Shown here in pieces: positions 1 to 8,381 of a stretch of 64,000 nt of DNA. The notes beneath the pieces were generated by a model. That model was not told where the DNA came from. It did not search any database and was given only the letters and a program-made list of their open reading frames with translations. Position numbers and translations under genes: made by a program. This DNA is from Rikenellaceae bacterium (lineage in GTDB: Bacteria; Bacteroidota; Bacteroidia; Bacteroidales; Rikenellaceae). Where the stretch lies: NCBI GenBank assembly GCA_015060045.1, contig SUZH01000005.1, forward strand, positions 62,001-126,000, given 5' to 3'. How positions within the stretch are numbered: position 1 is the first letter of the stretch; every line of letters starts with the position of its first letter.

Positions 1-324
1 CTCGGCCTTGAAACCGACGCCGACCAGCTCCTGCTTGATCTCATAACCCTTCGTTACACCTACAACCATGTTGTTGATCAGTGCGCGGTACAGACCGTGC
101 ATCGAACGATGGCGAGGCTGATTCGTCGGACGCGTTACGATCACGGCGGGCTTCTCCTCCTCCGAGCGTGCATCCTTGTGCGTGCCGACCGTAACGGTAA
201 TATCCGAGTCAACCTTCTGACTCAACTCACCAAGAGGCCCTTTCACGCTTACCGTATTGTCGGCAGCAACCGTAACGGTTACACCGGCAGGCAGGTATAC
301 AGGTAATTTACCAATTCTTGACAT
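1..324 (-). CDS. rplF: 50S ribosomal protein L6 (N-terminal part, cut by window edge)
   Basis: Encodes the first 108 codons of large-subunit protein L6, which binds 23S rRNA near the sarcin-ricin loop and GTPase centre. The visible protein starts MSRIGKLPVYLPAGVTV and carries the usual L6 N-terminal beta domain; the C-terminal half lies beyond base 1. The ATG at 324 is chosen because it gives the family-typical MSRIGK start. It follows rpsH by about 40 bp in the spc order (rpsN, rpsH, rplF) and is probably transcribed from the promoter at 866-897. Partial only because of the window boundary. Confidence 0.95.
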   Translation of the reverse strand, partial: MSRIGKLPVYLPAGVTVTVAADNTVSVKGPLGELSQKVDSDITVTVGTHKDARSEEEKPAVIVTRPTNQPRHRSMHGLYRALINNMVVGVTKGYEIKQELVGVGFKAE

Positions 325-366
325 TGTGTTGATTGTTTAATTGTTTGTTTAACTTTCGGCTTGAGA

Positions 367-765
367 CTAGAATACGTAGCACAGTACCTCGCCACCTACA
401 CGCTCCTTGCGAGCCTTGGTATCGGTCATGATACCCTTCGACGTCGAGAGGATAGCGATACCCAGACCGTTCAACACGCGCGGCATCTCATCTACCGAGG
501 TGTACTGACGAAGACCCGGACGCGATACGCGCTTCAGATCCTTGATCGCATTCGTCTTCGTGGCAGCATCCCACTTCAGAGCGATCTTGATGGTCGGGTG
601 ACCCTTCTCGTCGTTGTCAAACTTGTAGGCAAGGATGTAACCCTGCTCGTAGAGGATCTTGGTGATCTCTCGCTTAATTTTGGAACCGGGAGCTTCAACC
701 ACCTTGTGGTTGGCTTTCACCGCGTTTCTAATTCTGGTCAGAAAGTCCGCAATAGGATCAGTCAT
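367..765 (-). CDS. rpsH: 30S ribosomal protein S8
   Basis: A 132-residue S8, a primary 16S rRNA binder that organises the central domain of the small subunit. It begins [15 protein letters not shown] and ends with the conserved GGEVLCYVF strand, so it is full length. In E. coli S8 represses the spc operon by binding its mRNA. Here rpsH is separated from rpsN by 728 bp instead of the usual few bases, and the spacer contains its own promoter and a hairpin in the leader (829-856). It is therefore the first gene of a separate transcription unit with rplF. Confidence 0.97.
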   Translation of the reverse strand: MTDPIADFLTRIRNAVKANHKVVEAPGSKIKREITKILYEQGYILAYKFDNDEKGHPTIKIALKWDAATKTNAIKDLKRVSRPGLRQYTSVDEMPRVLNGLGIAILSTSKGIMTDTKARKERVGGEVLCYVF

Positions 766-828
766 AACGAATAGAAATTAAAATTAATGTTAAAAAATAG
801 GTTAAAATGTTCTTTTTCTTTTACTTAC

Positions 829-856
829 GCCGCTTTCAAGGCTCTCTTAAAGCCGC
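829..856 (-). promoter_or_regulatory. Leader hairpin upstream of rpsH (candidate r-protein regulatory element)
   Basis: Read on the minus strand, GCGGCTTTAAG and CTTGAAAGCGGC pair around an AGAGC loop, with one mismatch and one bulged G. The hairpin lies in the predicted leader of rpsH, about 64 bp upstream of its ATG and just downstream of the 866-897 promoter. S8 autoregulates its operon in E. coli through an mRNA hairpin, so a similar role is possible, but no S8-specific sequence signature was verified. Confidence 0.35.
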
Positions 857-865
857 ATAAGCGCG

Positions 866-897
866 CAAATGTACGCATAATTTCGCAAAAAAACAAG
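866..897 (-). promoter_or_regulatory. Bacteroidota promoter for rpsH-rplF
   Basis: On the minus strand a -33 CTTG (897-894) is followed after 20 bp by TACATTTG (873-866), a perfect match to the TAnnTTTG -7 consensus. It reads into rpsH about 100 bp downstream. Its presence, with the terminator after rpsN, shows that the ribosomal block is split here. Confidence 0.75.
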
Positions 898-1442
898 CCA
901 AAAGCATGATTTTTAGCAACTTTGCGTATTTGGTCCGAAATGGAGCATGTCAGCAACCCCATTTGTTTTGCCAACATTACTCACAAAATCGTCCAAAAGC
1001 ACACAGAATATGCTACACTTTACCCCATCAAAACCGCCATTCAGCGGCCGGGGAGCGCACACATGCTGTGTCCCTTTGTCGGACCTTTTGCCAAATGCCG
1101 AATCCCTCATCAGCGCCTCGCCACCAAGAAGTTATCATTCCTTGAACGACACTTTCCTCGGTTTTGCGACTCTGACTACACGGAGACTGCACCCATATTG
1201 ACCTCACCTTCCCTTGAAAGGGCTACGCAAAACACCTATATAATATATACGCGACTATTCTATTCGCAGAAGCATCTTCCGCAAGAATATGTCCGCCTTT
1301 TTTCATATAAGCCTTCTCGCTTCGCACCCCTTCATGGGCCATACACCCGGGGAGTAGTGGATCGAGCACGAAATTCTTGACTGACGGTTCATGGGGCACA
1401 GCCCCCTCACTGCCTTTCAGCCAATCTGCTGAACTTCGTATG
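898..1442. other. Spacer inside the ribosomal protein block, no recognisable gene
   Basis: This is the bulk of the 728-bp gap between rpsN and rpsH. Several overlapping reading frames (such as 922-1380 plus and 913-1110 minus) have no family resemblance and atypical, low-GC codon use. I see no tRNA, transposase remnant or recognisable RNA fold. A weak divergent plus-strand -7-like CAACTTTG is present near 916-923. It may be the scar of an insertion or hold a small RNA. Confidence 0.5.
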
Positions 1443-1485
1443 AAAAAAAAGAGGGCGGAAGGAGCATCTTTGCTCCCTCCCCCTC
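1443..1485 (-). terminator. Rho-independent terminator after rpsN
   Basis: The minus strand reads GGGAGGGAGC, loop AAAGAT, GCTCCTTCC, followed by GCCCTC and eight T. It lies 8 bp downstream of the rpsN stop and ends the S10/spc transcript early, before rpsH. Confidence 0.85.
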
Positions 1486-1493
1486 ACGAGATA

Positions 1494-1790
1494 TTACCAG
1501 CTGGCCTTCGTAACGCCGGGGATCAGACCCTGCGAAGCCATCTCACGGAACTGAATACGGCTGATGCCGAACAGACGGATGTAGCCCTTCGGACGACCCG
1601 TGATCTTGCAGCGGTTGTGCTGACGAATCGGGTTCGAGTTGCGGGGCAGCTTCGACAATGCGATCCAAGCCTCCTCGTGGTCGATCTCACCAGCCTTGAG
1701 CTGAGCGGCGATCTCCTCACGCTTATGAGCGTAGCGGTTAGCGAGCTTTACACGCTTTACCTCGCGTGCCTTCATTGACTCTTTTGCCAT
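1494..1790 (-). CDS. rpsN: 30S ribosomal protein S14 (zinc-free type)
   Basis: A 98-residue S14 of the 3' head domain of the small subunit. It starts [13 protein letters not shown] and ends with [18 protein letters not shown], both typical. The longer length and the absence of paired CxxC motifs identify the zinc-independent (C-minus) form usual in Bacteroidota. It follows rplE by 3 bp and is the last gene of the upstream transcript, because a strong terminator follows immediately; in most relatives rpsH would come next. Confidence 0.97.
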   Translation of the reverse strand: MAKESMKAREVKRVKLANRYAHKREEIAAQLKAGEIDHEEAWIALSKLPRNSNPIRQHNRCKITGRPKGYIRLFGISRIQFREMASQGLIPGVTKASW

Positions 1791-1793
1791 GGC

Positions 1794-2354
1794 TTAGTTC
1801 TTTTTAGCGTTCTTGAAAGGCAGACCGAACTCCTTCAGCAGGGCGTAACCCTCCTCGTCGGTCTTAGCCGTCGTTACAAAGGTGATCTCCATACCGAAGA
1901 TCTTGGTGATCTTGTCGATATCGATCTCCGGGAAGATGATCTGCTCGGTCACACCCAGCGTGTAGTTACCCTGGCCGTCGAACTTCTCGTTGATACCCTT
2001 AAAGTCGCGGATACGGGGCAGTGCTACGGCTACCAGACGCTCGAGGAACTCGTACATCTTCTTGTCGCGCAGCGTAACGCGTACACCGATCGGCATACCC
2101 TTACGGAGCTTGAAGTTCGAGATATCCTTACGCGAACGAGTCTGAACGGCCTTCTGACCGGTGATGATCGACAGCTCCTCCTGAGCCACGTCGATGAGCT
2201 TCTTGTCGGCGATAGCCTGACCCATACCCTGGTTGATGACGATCTTCACCAGCTTCGGGCACTGCATCACGCTCGTATAGCCGAACTGCTTCATAAGGGC
2301 AGGCAGAATCTGCTCCTTATACTTTGTCTTGAGTGTAGGAATATAAGCTGCCAT
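1794..2354 (-). CDS. rplE: 50S ribosomal protein L5
   Basis: A 186-residue L5, which binds 5S rRNA and contacts the P-site tRNA and the small-subunit head. The conserved [19 protein letters not shown] segment and the C-terminal [20 protein letters not shown] are intact. The ATG overlaps the rplX stop by one base, indicating translational coupling. Position in the order rplX-rplE-rpsN is standard. Confidence 0.97.
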   Translation of the reverse strand: MAAYIPTLKTKYKEQILPALMKQFGYTSVMQCPKLVKIVINQGMGQAIADKKLIDVAQEELSIITGQKAVQTRSRKDISNFKLRKGMPIGVRVTLRDKKMYEFLERLVAVALPRIRDFKGINEKFDGQGNYTLGVTEQIIFPEIDIDKITKIFGMEITFVTTAKTDEEGYALLKEFGLPFKNAKKN

Positions 2355-2677
2355 TATTTGATCTCCTCCCCTGACTTTTTAGCGTAACGAACTAATTTAC
2401 CTTCGGCATTTGCCTTGCGGCCCACCTTCGTCGGCTTGCCGCTCTTCGGGTCGAGTACCTGGAGGTTCGATACATGGATCGGAGCCTCCTTCTCGATGAT
2501 ACCGCCCTGGGGGTTCTGTGCATTGGGCTTCGTAGCCTTCTTGCAGAGATTAACGCCCTCGACAATCGCGCGCTGCTTCGACACCTCTACCTTCAGGACT
2601 TTACCCTGCTGGCCCTTGCTGTCACCGGCGATCACCAGAACCGTATCCCCCTTCTTAATATGCAATTTAACTGACAT
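2354..2677 (-). CDS. rplX: 50S ribosomal protein L24
   Basis: A 107-residue L24, an assembly initiator that binds the 5' domain of 23S rRNA. The KOW motif ([20 protein letters not shown]) is near the N-terminus. The C-terminus is basic as expected. It lies 20 bp after rplN and is coupled to rplE by a one-base overlap. Confidence 0.96.
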   Translation of the reverse strand: MSVKLHIKKGDTVLVIAGDSKGQQGKVLKVEVSKQRAIVEGVNLCKKATKPNAQNPQGGIIEKEAPIHVSNLQVLDPKSGKPTKVGRKANAEGKLVRYAKKSGEEIK

Positions 2678-2697
2678 ATTCGGAATGTTTTTTAAGA

Positions 2698-3063
2698 TTA
2701 CAGTACTTCGGGTGCCAGCGAGATGATCTTCATGTACTGATCACGCAGCTCACGAGCTACGGGACCGAAGATACGGGTACCGCGCATCTCACCCTGATTG
2801 TTAAGCAGCACAACGGCGTTGTCGTCGAAACGAATGTACGAACCGTTGGCGCGACGAATTTCCTTCTTCGTGCGGACTACCACAGCCTTCGATACGGCGC
2901 CCTTCTTGACGTCGCCCGACGGGGTAGCGCTCTTCACTGCTACGACGATCTTATCGCCGATCGATGCGTAGCGACGCTTCGTACCACCGAGTACGCGGAT
3001 GCAGAGAACCTCCTTGGCACCGCTGTTGTCGGCTACTACGAGTCTTGATTCCTGTTGTATCAT
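2698..3063 (-). CDS. rplN: 50S ribosomal protein L14
   Basis: A 121-residue L14, full length, which forms inter-subunit bridges and contacts L19. The start [18 protein letters not shown] and the internal [19 protein letters not shown] are characteristic. It starts 2 bp after the rpsQ stop. Confidence 0.97.
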   Translation of the reverse strand: MIQQESRLVVADNSGAKEVLCIRVLGGTKRRYASIGDKIVVAVKSATPSGDVKKGAVSKAVVVRTKKEIRRANGSYIRFDDNAVVLLNNQGEMRGTRIFGPVARELRDQYMKIISLAPEVL

Positions 3064-3065
3064 AA

Positions 3066-3320
3066 CTACTTAGCTCTTTCAATGATTTGTACTAATCTCC
3101 AACGCTTCGTCTTGCTCAGCGGGCGGGTCTCCATGATACGTACGGTATCGCCCTCCTTGCAGCTCTCGTCGAGGCACTCAGCGGCGAACTTCGTCGTCTT
3201 GTTCACGAACTTGCCGTAGATCGGGTGCTTCACCTTACGTGCTACTGCAACCACAATGGTCTTCTCCATCTTGTTGCTGACAACCACGCCAATTCGCTCT
3301 TTTCTCAGATTTCTTTCCAT
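3066..3320 (-). CDS. rpsQ: 30S ribosomal protein S17
   Basis: An 84-residue S17, an OB-fold protein of the small-subunit body. The start [20 protein letters not shown] and the [20 protein letters not shown] segment are diagnostic. It lies between rpmC and rplN with spacers of 11 and 2 bp. Confidence 0.97.
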   Translation of the reverse strand: MERNLRKERIGVVVSNKMEKTIVVAVARKVKHPIYGKFVNKTTKFAAECLDESCKEGDTVRIMETRPLSKTKRWRLVQIIERAK

Positions 3321-3331
3321 AGTTGTTCTCC

Positions 3332-3523
3332 TTATTTAGCGTTCTTTTGACGCAGAATCGTCAGCATGCGAGCGATGTCTCTGCGGTTCTTCTTGATGAT
3401 CGACGGATTCTCGATCGGCGACACGGCGTGCTGCACCTTGAGCTTGGTCAGCTGCGCCTTCTCAGTCTCGATGCGCTCAACCAAATCCTTGGTCGCGATA
3501 TCCTTAATTTCTGCACTTTTCAT
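3332..3523 (-). CDS. rpmC: 50S ribosomal protein L29
   Basis: A 63-residue helical hairpin protein at the peptide-exit rim, part of the docking area for trigger factor and SRP. The C-terminal [15 protein letters not shown] matches the L29 signature. It lies 15 bp after rplP in the conserved rplP-rpmC-rpsQ order. Confidence 0.95.
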   Translation of the reverse strand: MKSAEIKDIATKDLVERIETEKAQLTKLKVQHAVSPIENPSIIKKNRRDIARMLTILRQKNAK

Positions 3524-3538
3524 ATCGTGTCTCCTTTC

Positions 3539-3967
3539 TTAAAGTGTGGTCTCGACGTAGTCACGTCGTACAATAAACTTCACGGGGATAGGCAGCTTCT
3601 GGGCACCCAGACGCAGAGCCTCCTGAGCTACTGCCAAGGGTACACCCTCAGCCTCGAACAGGATACGACCCGGCGTAACAGGAGCTACGAAGCCCTCCGG
3701 ATTACCCTTACCTTTACCCATACGCACCTCGGCCGGCTTCTTCGTGATCGGTTTGTCGGGGAAGATGCGAATCCAGAGCTGACCCTCACGCTTCATGTAA
3801 CGCGTGATAGCCTGACGGGCGGCCTCGATCTGACGACCGGTGATCCAGGTCGAATCGAGCGCCTTGATTGCGAACGAACCGAATGCAAGTTGGTTACCTC
3901 TTTGAGCCACTCCCTTCATACGGCCTTTCTGCATTCTTCTAAATTTGGTCTTTTTCGGCTGTAACAT
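3539..3967 (-). CDS. rplP: 50S ribosomal protein L16
   Basis: A 142-residue L16, which helps to position A-site tRNA at the peptidyl transferase centre. The start [16 protein letters not shown] and the [20 protein letters not shown] loop are conserved. It lies 30 bp after rpsC. Confidence 0.97.
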   Translation of the reverse strand: MLQPKKTKFRRMQKGRMKGVAQRGNQLAFGSFAIKALDSTWITGRQIEAARQAITRYMKREGQLWIRIFPDKPITKKPAEVRMGKGKGNPEGFVAPVTPGRILFEAEGVPLAVAQEALRLGAQKLPIPVKFIVRRDYVETTL

Positions 3968-3997
3968 GTTTGTTCTGCTTTAAAAAGGTCCTACTTA

Positions 3998-4750
3998 CTA
4001 TTTGTTGTTCTGACGACGACCGCCACGACGACGATCACCGCGATCGCCACGACCGCGACGCTCGCCACGCTGCTCGCCCTGCGGAGCCTGTGCCGAAGCA
4101 CCCTGCATCTCGAACAGGTCGCGCTTGCCGTAAACCGTACCATGGCAGATCCATACCTTGATACCGAGGATACCAACCTTCGTCAGTGCCTCCGTCAGGC
4201 AGTAATCTACATCAGCACGGAACGTGTGCAGCGGAATACGTCCCTCCTTAATGGTCTCCTTGCGTGCCATCTCGGCGCCACCTACGCGGCCCGATACCTG
4301 TACCTTGATACCCTCGGCACCCATGCGCATCGTCGATGCTACGGCCGTCTTAACGGCGCGGCGGAACGAAACGCGGCCCTCGAGTTGGCGGGCAATGTTC
4401 TGACCTACGATCACAGCGTCAACCTCCGGGCGCTTAACCTCGAAGATGTTGATCTGGATCTCCTTACCGGTGAGCTTCTTCAGCTCCTCCTTCAGCTTGT
4501 CGACCTCCTGGCCACCCTTACCGATGATGATACCCGGGCGGGCGGTCGAGATGGTTACCGTAACGAGCTTCAACGTACGCTCGATGATGATCTTCGAGAT
4601 CGAAGCCTTCTGCAGACGGGCGTTCAGATACTTGCGGATCTTGTCGTCCTCTACGATCTTGTCGCCGAAGTTCTTACCACCGAACCAGTTGGAATCCCAA
4701 CCCTTGATGATACCAAGGCGATTTGCTATCGGATTAACTTTCTGTCCCAT
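3998..4750 (-). CDS. rpsC: 30S ribosomal protein S3 with Arg/Gly-rich tail
   Basis: A 250-residue S3, part of the mRNA entry channel. The KH domain ([14 protein letters not shown]) and the start [14 protein letters not shown] are intact. After about residue 215 the chain becomes a basic, Arg/Gly/Asp-rich disordered tail with repeated RGDR-like units, ending [11 protein letters not shown]; such a tail is common in Bacteroidota S3 and probably contacts rRNA or mRNA. Spacer to rplV is 6 bp. Confidence 0.97.
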   Translation of the reverse strand: MGQKVNPIANRLGIIKGWDSNWFGGKNFGDKIVEDDKIRKYLNARLQKASISKIIIERTLKLVTVTISTARPGIIIGKGGQEVDKLKEELKKLTGKEIQINIFEVKRPEVDAVIVGQNIARQLEGRVSFRRAVKTAVASTMRMGAEGIKVQVSGRVGGAEMARKETIKEGRIPLHTFRADVDYCLTEALTKVGILGIKVWICHGTVYGKRDLFEMQGASAQAPQGEQRGERRGRGDRGDRRRGGRRQNNK

Positions 4751-4756
4751 CTTCTG

Positions 4757-5167
4757 TTACTTGTTTTCTACGGTTACCATTTTGTCTACTACGATCGTCA
4801 CGTGGTTCGAACGCTTGCGAATGCGGTGAGCGCGACCCTGCGGAGCGGGCTGAATGCGCTTCAGCATACGACCACCGTCAACGAATACCTCCTTAACGCA
4901 GAGCTTCGTATCCTCCAGACGCTCGGTCTCGTTCTTTGCCTCCCAGTTGGCGATAGCCGACTTCAGGAGCTTCTCCATGCGGATCGACGCCTCCTTCTTC
5001 GAATAGCGAAGGATGCCCAATGCCTTGTTGATCTCTACGCCGCGGATGATATCTGCAACCAGACGCATCTTGCGGGGCGAGGTCGGGCAGTCGCGCAGAA
5101 CGGCGATTGCCTTCTGCTTCTTCTCAGCCGAGCGCTTCTCGGCTGCCATTGCTTTTCTTGCACCCAT
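4757..5167 (-). CDS. rplV: 50S ribosomal protein L22
   Basis: A 136-residue L22, whose beta-hairpin lines the nascent peptide tunnel. The core [17 protein letters not shown] and the tunnel loop [19 protein letters not shown] are conserved, without the deletions that give macrolide resistance. The N-terminus has a short Lys/Ala-rich extension. It lies 7 bp after rpsS. Confidence 0.96.
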   Translation of the reverse strand: MGARKAMAAEKRSAEKKQKAIAVLRDCPTSPRKMRLVADIIRGVEINKALGILRYSKKEASIRMEKLLKSAIANWEAKNETERLEDTKLCVKEVFVDGGRMLKRIQPAPQGRAHRIRKRSNHVTIVVDKMVTVENK

Positions 5168-5174
5168 ATTCTAC

Positions 5175-5441
5175 TTACTTTTTCTTGTTACCGGCGTGGC
5201 CGCGGAAAGTACGCGTGGGAGCGAACTCACCGAGCTTGTGTCCTACCATATTCTCGGTTACGTAAACCGGGATGAACTTGTTTCCGTTGTGAACGGCAAT
5301 CGTCTGACCAACGAAATCAGGCGAGATCATGCTTGCGCGCGACCAGGTCTTGATGACCGCCTTGTTGCCCTCGGCAGCGGCGATGACCTTAGCCTCGAGT
5401 TTCGGATCGATATACGGTCCTTTCTTTAATGAACGGCTCAT
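5175..5441 (-). CDS. rpsS: 30S ribosomal protein S19
   Basis: An 88-residue S19 of the small-subunit head. The start [18 protein letters not shown] and the C-terminal [18 protein letters not shown] are characteristic and full length. It is placed between rplB and rplV as in nearly all S10 operons. Confidence 0.97.
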   Translation of the reverse strand: MSRSLKKGPYIDPKLEAKVIAAAEGNKAVIKTWSRASMISPDFVGQTIAVHNGNKFIPVYVTENMVGHKLGEFAPTRTFRGHAGNKKK

Positions 5442-5458
5442 TATGTACTCTTATTTAA

Positions 5459-6283
5459 TTACTTTTTCTTCTTGGAAATAATAAACTTCGAAGTGGTCTT
5501 CTTCGGGTTGCGCGTCTTGTAACCCTTAGCAAGCAGACCCTTGCGCGAACGCGGGTGACCACCGCTGGCGCGGCCTTCACCACCACCCATCGGGTGATCT
5601 ACCGGGTTCATCACAACACCACGGTTGTGCGGGCGACGGCCCAGCCAACGCATGCGACCAGCCTTACCGGCCGACTCCAGATTGTGATCAACGTTCGATA
5701 CAACACCCACCGTAGCGCGGCAAGTTACGAGTACCATACGAGTCTCGCCCGAAGGCAGCTTGATGATGGCAAATTTGCCCTCACGAGCCAGCAGCTGGGC
5801 GTACGAACCGGCCGAACGAGCCATCGCGGCGCCCTGACCGGGGTAGAGTTCAATGTTGTGTACAACCGTACCCAGCGGAATCTCGCTCAACGGAAGAGCG
5901 TTACCTACCTCGGGAGCAACACCCGAGCCGCTGATTACAGTCTGACCAACCTTCAGGCCGTTCGGTGCAATGATGTAGCTCTTCTCACCGTCGGCATATA
6001 CCAACAGGGCAATGCGTGCCGTACGATTCGGGTCGTACTCGATTGCCTTTACAGTTGCAGTAATACCATCCTTCGAGCGCTTGAAGTCGACGTTACGGTA
6101 CATCTGCTTGTGACCGCCGCCGATGTAGCGTACGGTCATCTTACCGTCGTTGTTGCGGCCGCCCGAGCTCTTCTTTACGCTCAAGAGCGACTTCTCAGGC
6201 TTCGACTTCGTGATCTCGTCGAATGCGCTGATTACCTTATGTCTTGTACCTGCGGTAACAGGCTTAAATTTCTTTACTGCCAT
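5459..6283 (-). CDS. rplB: 50S ribosomal protein L2
   Basis: A 274-residue L2, one of the largest and most conserved r-proteins, required for subunit association and peptidyl transferase activity. The C-terminal [17 protein letters not shown] motif includes the conserved His near the catalytic centre. Full length; 5 bp after rplW. Confidence 0.98.
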   Translation of the reverse strand: MAVKKFKPVTAGTRHKVISAFDEITKSKPEKSLLSVKKSSGGRNNDGKMTVRYIGGGHKQMYRNVDFKRSKDGITATVKAIEYDPNRTARIALLVYADGEKSYIIAPNGLKVGQTVISGSGVAPEVGNALPLSEIPLGTVVHNIELYPGQGAAMARSAGSYAQLLAREGKFAIIKLPSGETRMVLVTCRATVGVVSNVDHNLESAGKAGRMRWLGRRPHNRGVVMNPVDHPMGGGEGRASGGHPRSRKGLLAKGYKTRNPKKTTSKFIISKKKK

Positions 6284-6288
6284 CTTCG

Positions 6289-6579
6289 TTAGATATTACT
6301 GTAAAAATCAATCTTATCTCCCTCCTTCAAGGTGACGATAGCCTTCTTGAAGTTGTTGGCACGGCCCTCCAGCAGACCCGCCTTCGTGTAGCGGCTCTTG
6401 AGCTTGCCCATGCAGTTAATCGTGTTAACATCAGTTACGACGACGTTGTACATCTGCTCTACGGCCTGACGAATCTGCAGCTTGTTAGCGCGCACGTCAA
6501 CGATAAAACCGTAGCGATTCAACTTTTCGCCCTGAATCGTCATTTTCTCGGTCAAAACCGGCTTAATAATAATCTCCAT
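6289..6579 (-). CDS. rplW: 50S ribosomal protein L23
   Basis: A 96-residue L23, which with L29 forms the chaperone docking site at the tunnel exit. The KPVLTEKMT start and the [19 protein letters not shown] segment are typical. It lies 14 bp after rplD. Confidence 0.96.
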   Translation of the reverse strand: MEIIIKPVLTEKMTIQGEKLNRYGFIVDVRANKLQIRQAVEQMYNVVVTDVNTINCMGKLKSRYTKAGLLEGRANNFKKAIVTLKEGDKIDFYSNI

Positions 6580-6593
6580 GGTTGTCTTGCGTA

Positions 6594-7220
6594 TTATGCT
6601 AACAAAGTATTCAGTACATTCTCAGCACCCTCTACCATTACAACTACCGATGCGTTCATTACGTCATACGTGCAGACGTTCTGAGCCAGAACCGGCTTGA
6701 TGTAGGTGAGGTTGCGGCACGAAAGCTGCAGGTTTACGTTACCCTCGGGCAATACGAGGAGCACCTTCTTGTCGGCGACCTTCAGGGCCTCGGCCAGAGC
6801 AACAGCGGCCTTCGTCTTGGGAGCCTCGAGCTGCTGAGCCTCCAGAGCGATGATCTTACCGGCCTGAGCCTTGTAAGTCAGTGCGCTGCGACGAGCCAGC
6901 TGCTTGAGCTTCTTGTTCAGCTTGAAGCTGTAATCGCGGGGAACCGGACCGAATACGCGACCACCACCCGGGAAGAGGGGCGAGAGGATCGAGCCGCAGC
7001 GAGCACCACCGGTACCCTTCTGACGCTTCAGCTTGCGCGTCGAACCGGCAACCTCGTTACGCTGCTTTGCCTTGTGCGTACCCTGACGCTGGTCAGCCAA
7101 ATACTGCTTCACGTCGAGATAGATAGCGTGGTCATTAGCCTCCACGCCGAAGACGGCCTCCGAGAGGACTACCTTACGGCCCGTCTCATTTCCTTGTGCG
7201 TTCAATACTGCTAATTCCAT
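6594..7220 (-). CDS. rplD: 50S ribosomal protein L4
   Basis: A 208-residue L4, which lines the exit tunnel and in E. coli represses the S10 operon. The ATG at 7220 ([12 protein letters not shown]) is chosen over an upstream in-frame codon at 7232 because the latter lies inside rplC. The tunnel loop with [17 protein letters not shown] is present. It starts one base after the rplC stop. A structured spacer lies upstream of the rplC-rplD pair and could be a control site. Confidence 0.96.
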   Translation of the reverse strand: MELAVLNAQGNETGRKVVLSEAVFGVEANDHAIYLDVKQYLADQRQGTHKAKQRNEVAGSTRKLKRQKGTGGARCGSILSPLFPGGGRVFGPVPRDYSFKLNKKLKQLARRSALTYKAQAGKIIALEAQQLEAPKTKAAVALAEALKVADKKVLLVLPEGNVNLQLSCRNLTYIKPVLAQNVCTYDVMNASVVVMVEGAENVLNTLLA

Positions 7221-7221
7221 A

Positions 7222-7836
7222 CTACTTCTCAATGGTTAAGTAAGCACCCTTGGCACCCGGAATCGAACCCTTTACGAGAATCAGGTTGCTCTCCGGAATT
7301 ACCTTCAAAACTTTCAGGTTCAGCACCTTTACCTGATCGCCACCCATCTGACCCGGCAGACGCTTGCCCTTGAAGACACGCGAGGGGTACGACGAGGCGC
7401 CCAGCGAACCGGGCTTGCGCTGACGGTTGTGCTGACCGTGCGTCTGGCCACCAACACCGGCAAAGCCGTGACGCTTTACAACGCCCTGGTAACCACGACC
7501 TTTCGAGATCCCGGTCACGTCTACCCAGTCCTCCTCCGAGAAGAGGTCTACGGTGAGCGTGTCGCCGAGATTCACTTCAGGCATGCCCTTGAACTCGGCA
7601 AGCTTGCGCTTGGGAGTCGTGCCGGCCTTCTTGAAGTGACCTAACAAACTGCTGGTGGTGTGCTTTTCACTCTTCTCGTCATAGGCAATCTGAACTGCCT
7701 CGTAGGTATCCTTCTCGACAGTCTTGATTTGCGTAACAACGCACGGGCCAGCCTCAATGACAGTGCATGGAATATTCTTTCCCTCGGCACTGTAAACGGA
7801 AGTCATTCCGATTTTCTTTCCAATAAGTCCTGACAT
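7222..7836 (-). CDS. rplC: 50S ribosomal protein L3
   Basis: A 204-residue L3, an early assembly protein reaching toward the peptidyl transferase centre. The start at 7836 ([16 protein letters not shown]) matches the family; the frame stays open for 38 more codons to 7950, but that extension (MSHENTGLL...) has no family counterpart and crosses a structured spacer. The glutamine of [18 protein letters not shown], the target of N5-methylation in many bacteria, is present. Confidence 0.96.
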   Translation of the reverse strand: MSGLIGKKIGMTSVYSAEGKNIPCTVIEAGPCVVTQIKTVEKDTYEAVQIAYDEKSEKHTTSSLLGHFKKAGTTPKRKLAEFKGMPEVNLGDTLTVDLFSEEDWVDVTGISKGRGYQGVVKRHGFAGVGGQTHGQHNRQRKPGSLGASSYPSRVFKGKRLPGQMGGDQVKVLNLKVLKVIPESNLILVKGSIPGAKGAYLTIEK

Positions 7837-8066
7837 TTTGTTGTCAATTTGTTTGTTATAAATGTATAAAAAGTGAAGTGTTTCTACTTCGTGTTTTCCG
7901 TTTCCGCAGGGCGCAATAAAGGCCAGGAGCCCGGTATTTTCATGGCTCATACCTATATATATTTAGGCCCCTTCGGAAAGGGAAGGAGACTGGGCAGAGC
8001 AGTTCTCTGCCCATACTCCTTGTTTGGTGGTGGCTTACGATGAGAGGCTCATCGCAGGCCGCGTTA
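7837..8066 (-). promoter_or_regulatory. Structured spacer between rpsJ and rplC
   Basis: This 230-bp spacer is unusual inside an S10 operon. It contains an extended hairpin at 7983-8021: AAGGAG and TGGGCAGAG pair with CTCTGCCCA and CTCCTT across a 2x2 internal loop and a 5-nt loop. A smaller hairpin follows on the minus strand at about 7969-7982 (CCCTT, TCCG, AAGGG). Neither is followed by a T run, so a simple terminator is unlikely; a leader controlling rplC-rplD or an RNA processing site would fit. No good promoter was found. Confidence 0.45.
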
Positions 8067-8372
8067 TCACACCTTGATCTCAACCTCAACACCCGAGGGG
8101 AGCTCGAGCTTCATCAGCGCGTCGATCGTCTTGGGCGTCGACGAGTAGATGTCGAGGATGCGCTTGAAGGTGCAGAGCTGGAACTGCTCGCGCGCCTTCT
8201 TGTTAACGAAGGTCGAGCGGTTCACCGTAAAAATCTGCTTGTGCGTGGGCAGGGGTACCGGACCGCTAACGATGGCGCCCGTGCTCTTTACGGTCTTAAC
8301 GATCTTCTCGGCCGACTTGTCGACGAGGTTGTGATCGAACGACTTTAACTTGATTCTGATTTTCTGATTCAT
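8067..8372 (-). CDS. rpsJ: 30S ribosomal protein S10
   Basis: A 101-residue S10, a head protein that in E. coli also serves as transcription antitermination factor NusE. The start [18 protein letters not shown] and the [20 protein letters not shown] loop are diagnostic. It directly follows fusA (9 bp), so the str and S10 operons are fused here without a tuf gene between them. Confidence 0.97.
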   Translation of the reverse strand: MNQKIRIKLKSFDHNLVDKSAEKIVKTVKSTGAIVSGPVPLPTHKQIFTVNRSTFVNKKAREQFQLCTFKRILDIYSSTPKTIDALMKLELPSGVEVEIKV

Positions 8373-8381
8373 ATCGTTTGC

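Noticed and set aside
922..1380. 152-codon plus-strand reading frame in the rpsN-rpsH gap
   Set aside because: It begins with TTG, has no recognisable domain, atypical composition and overlapping alternative frames; more likely chance.
7837..7950. 38-residue N-terminal extension of L3
   Set aside because: The extension has no counterpart in the family and crosses the structured spacer; [12 protein letters not shown] at 7836 is the conserved start.
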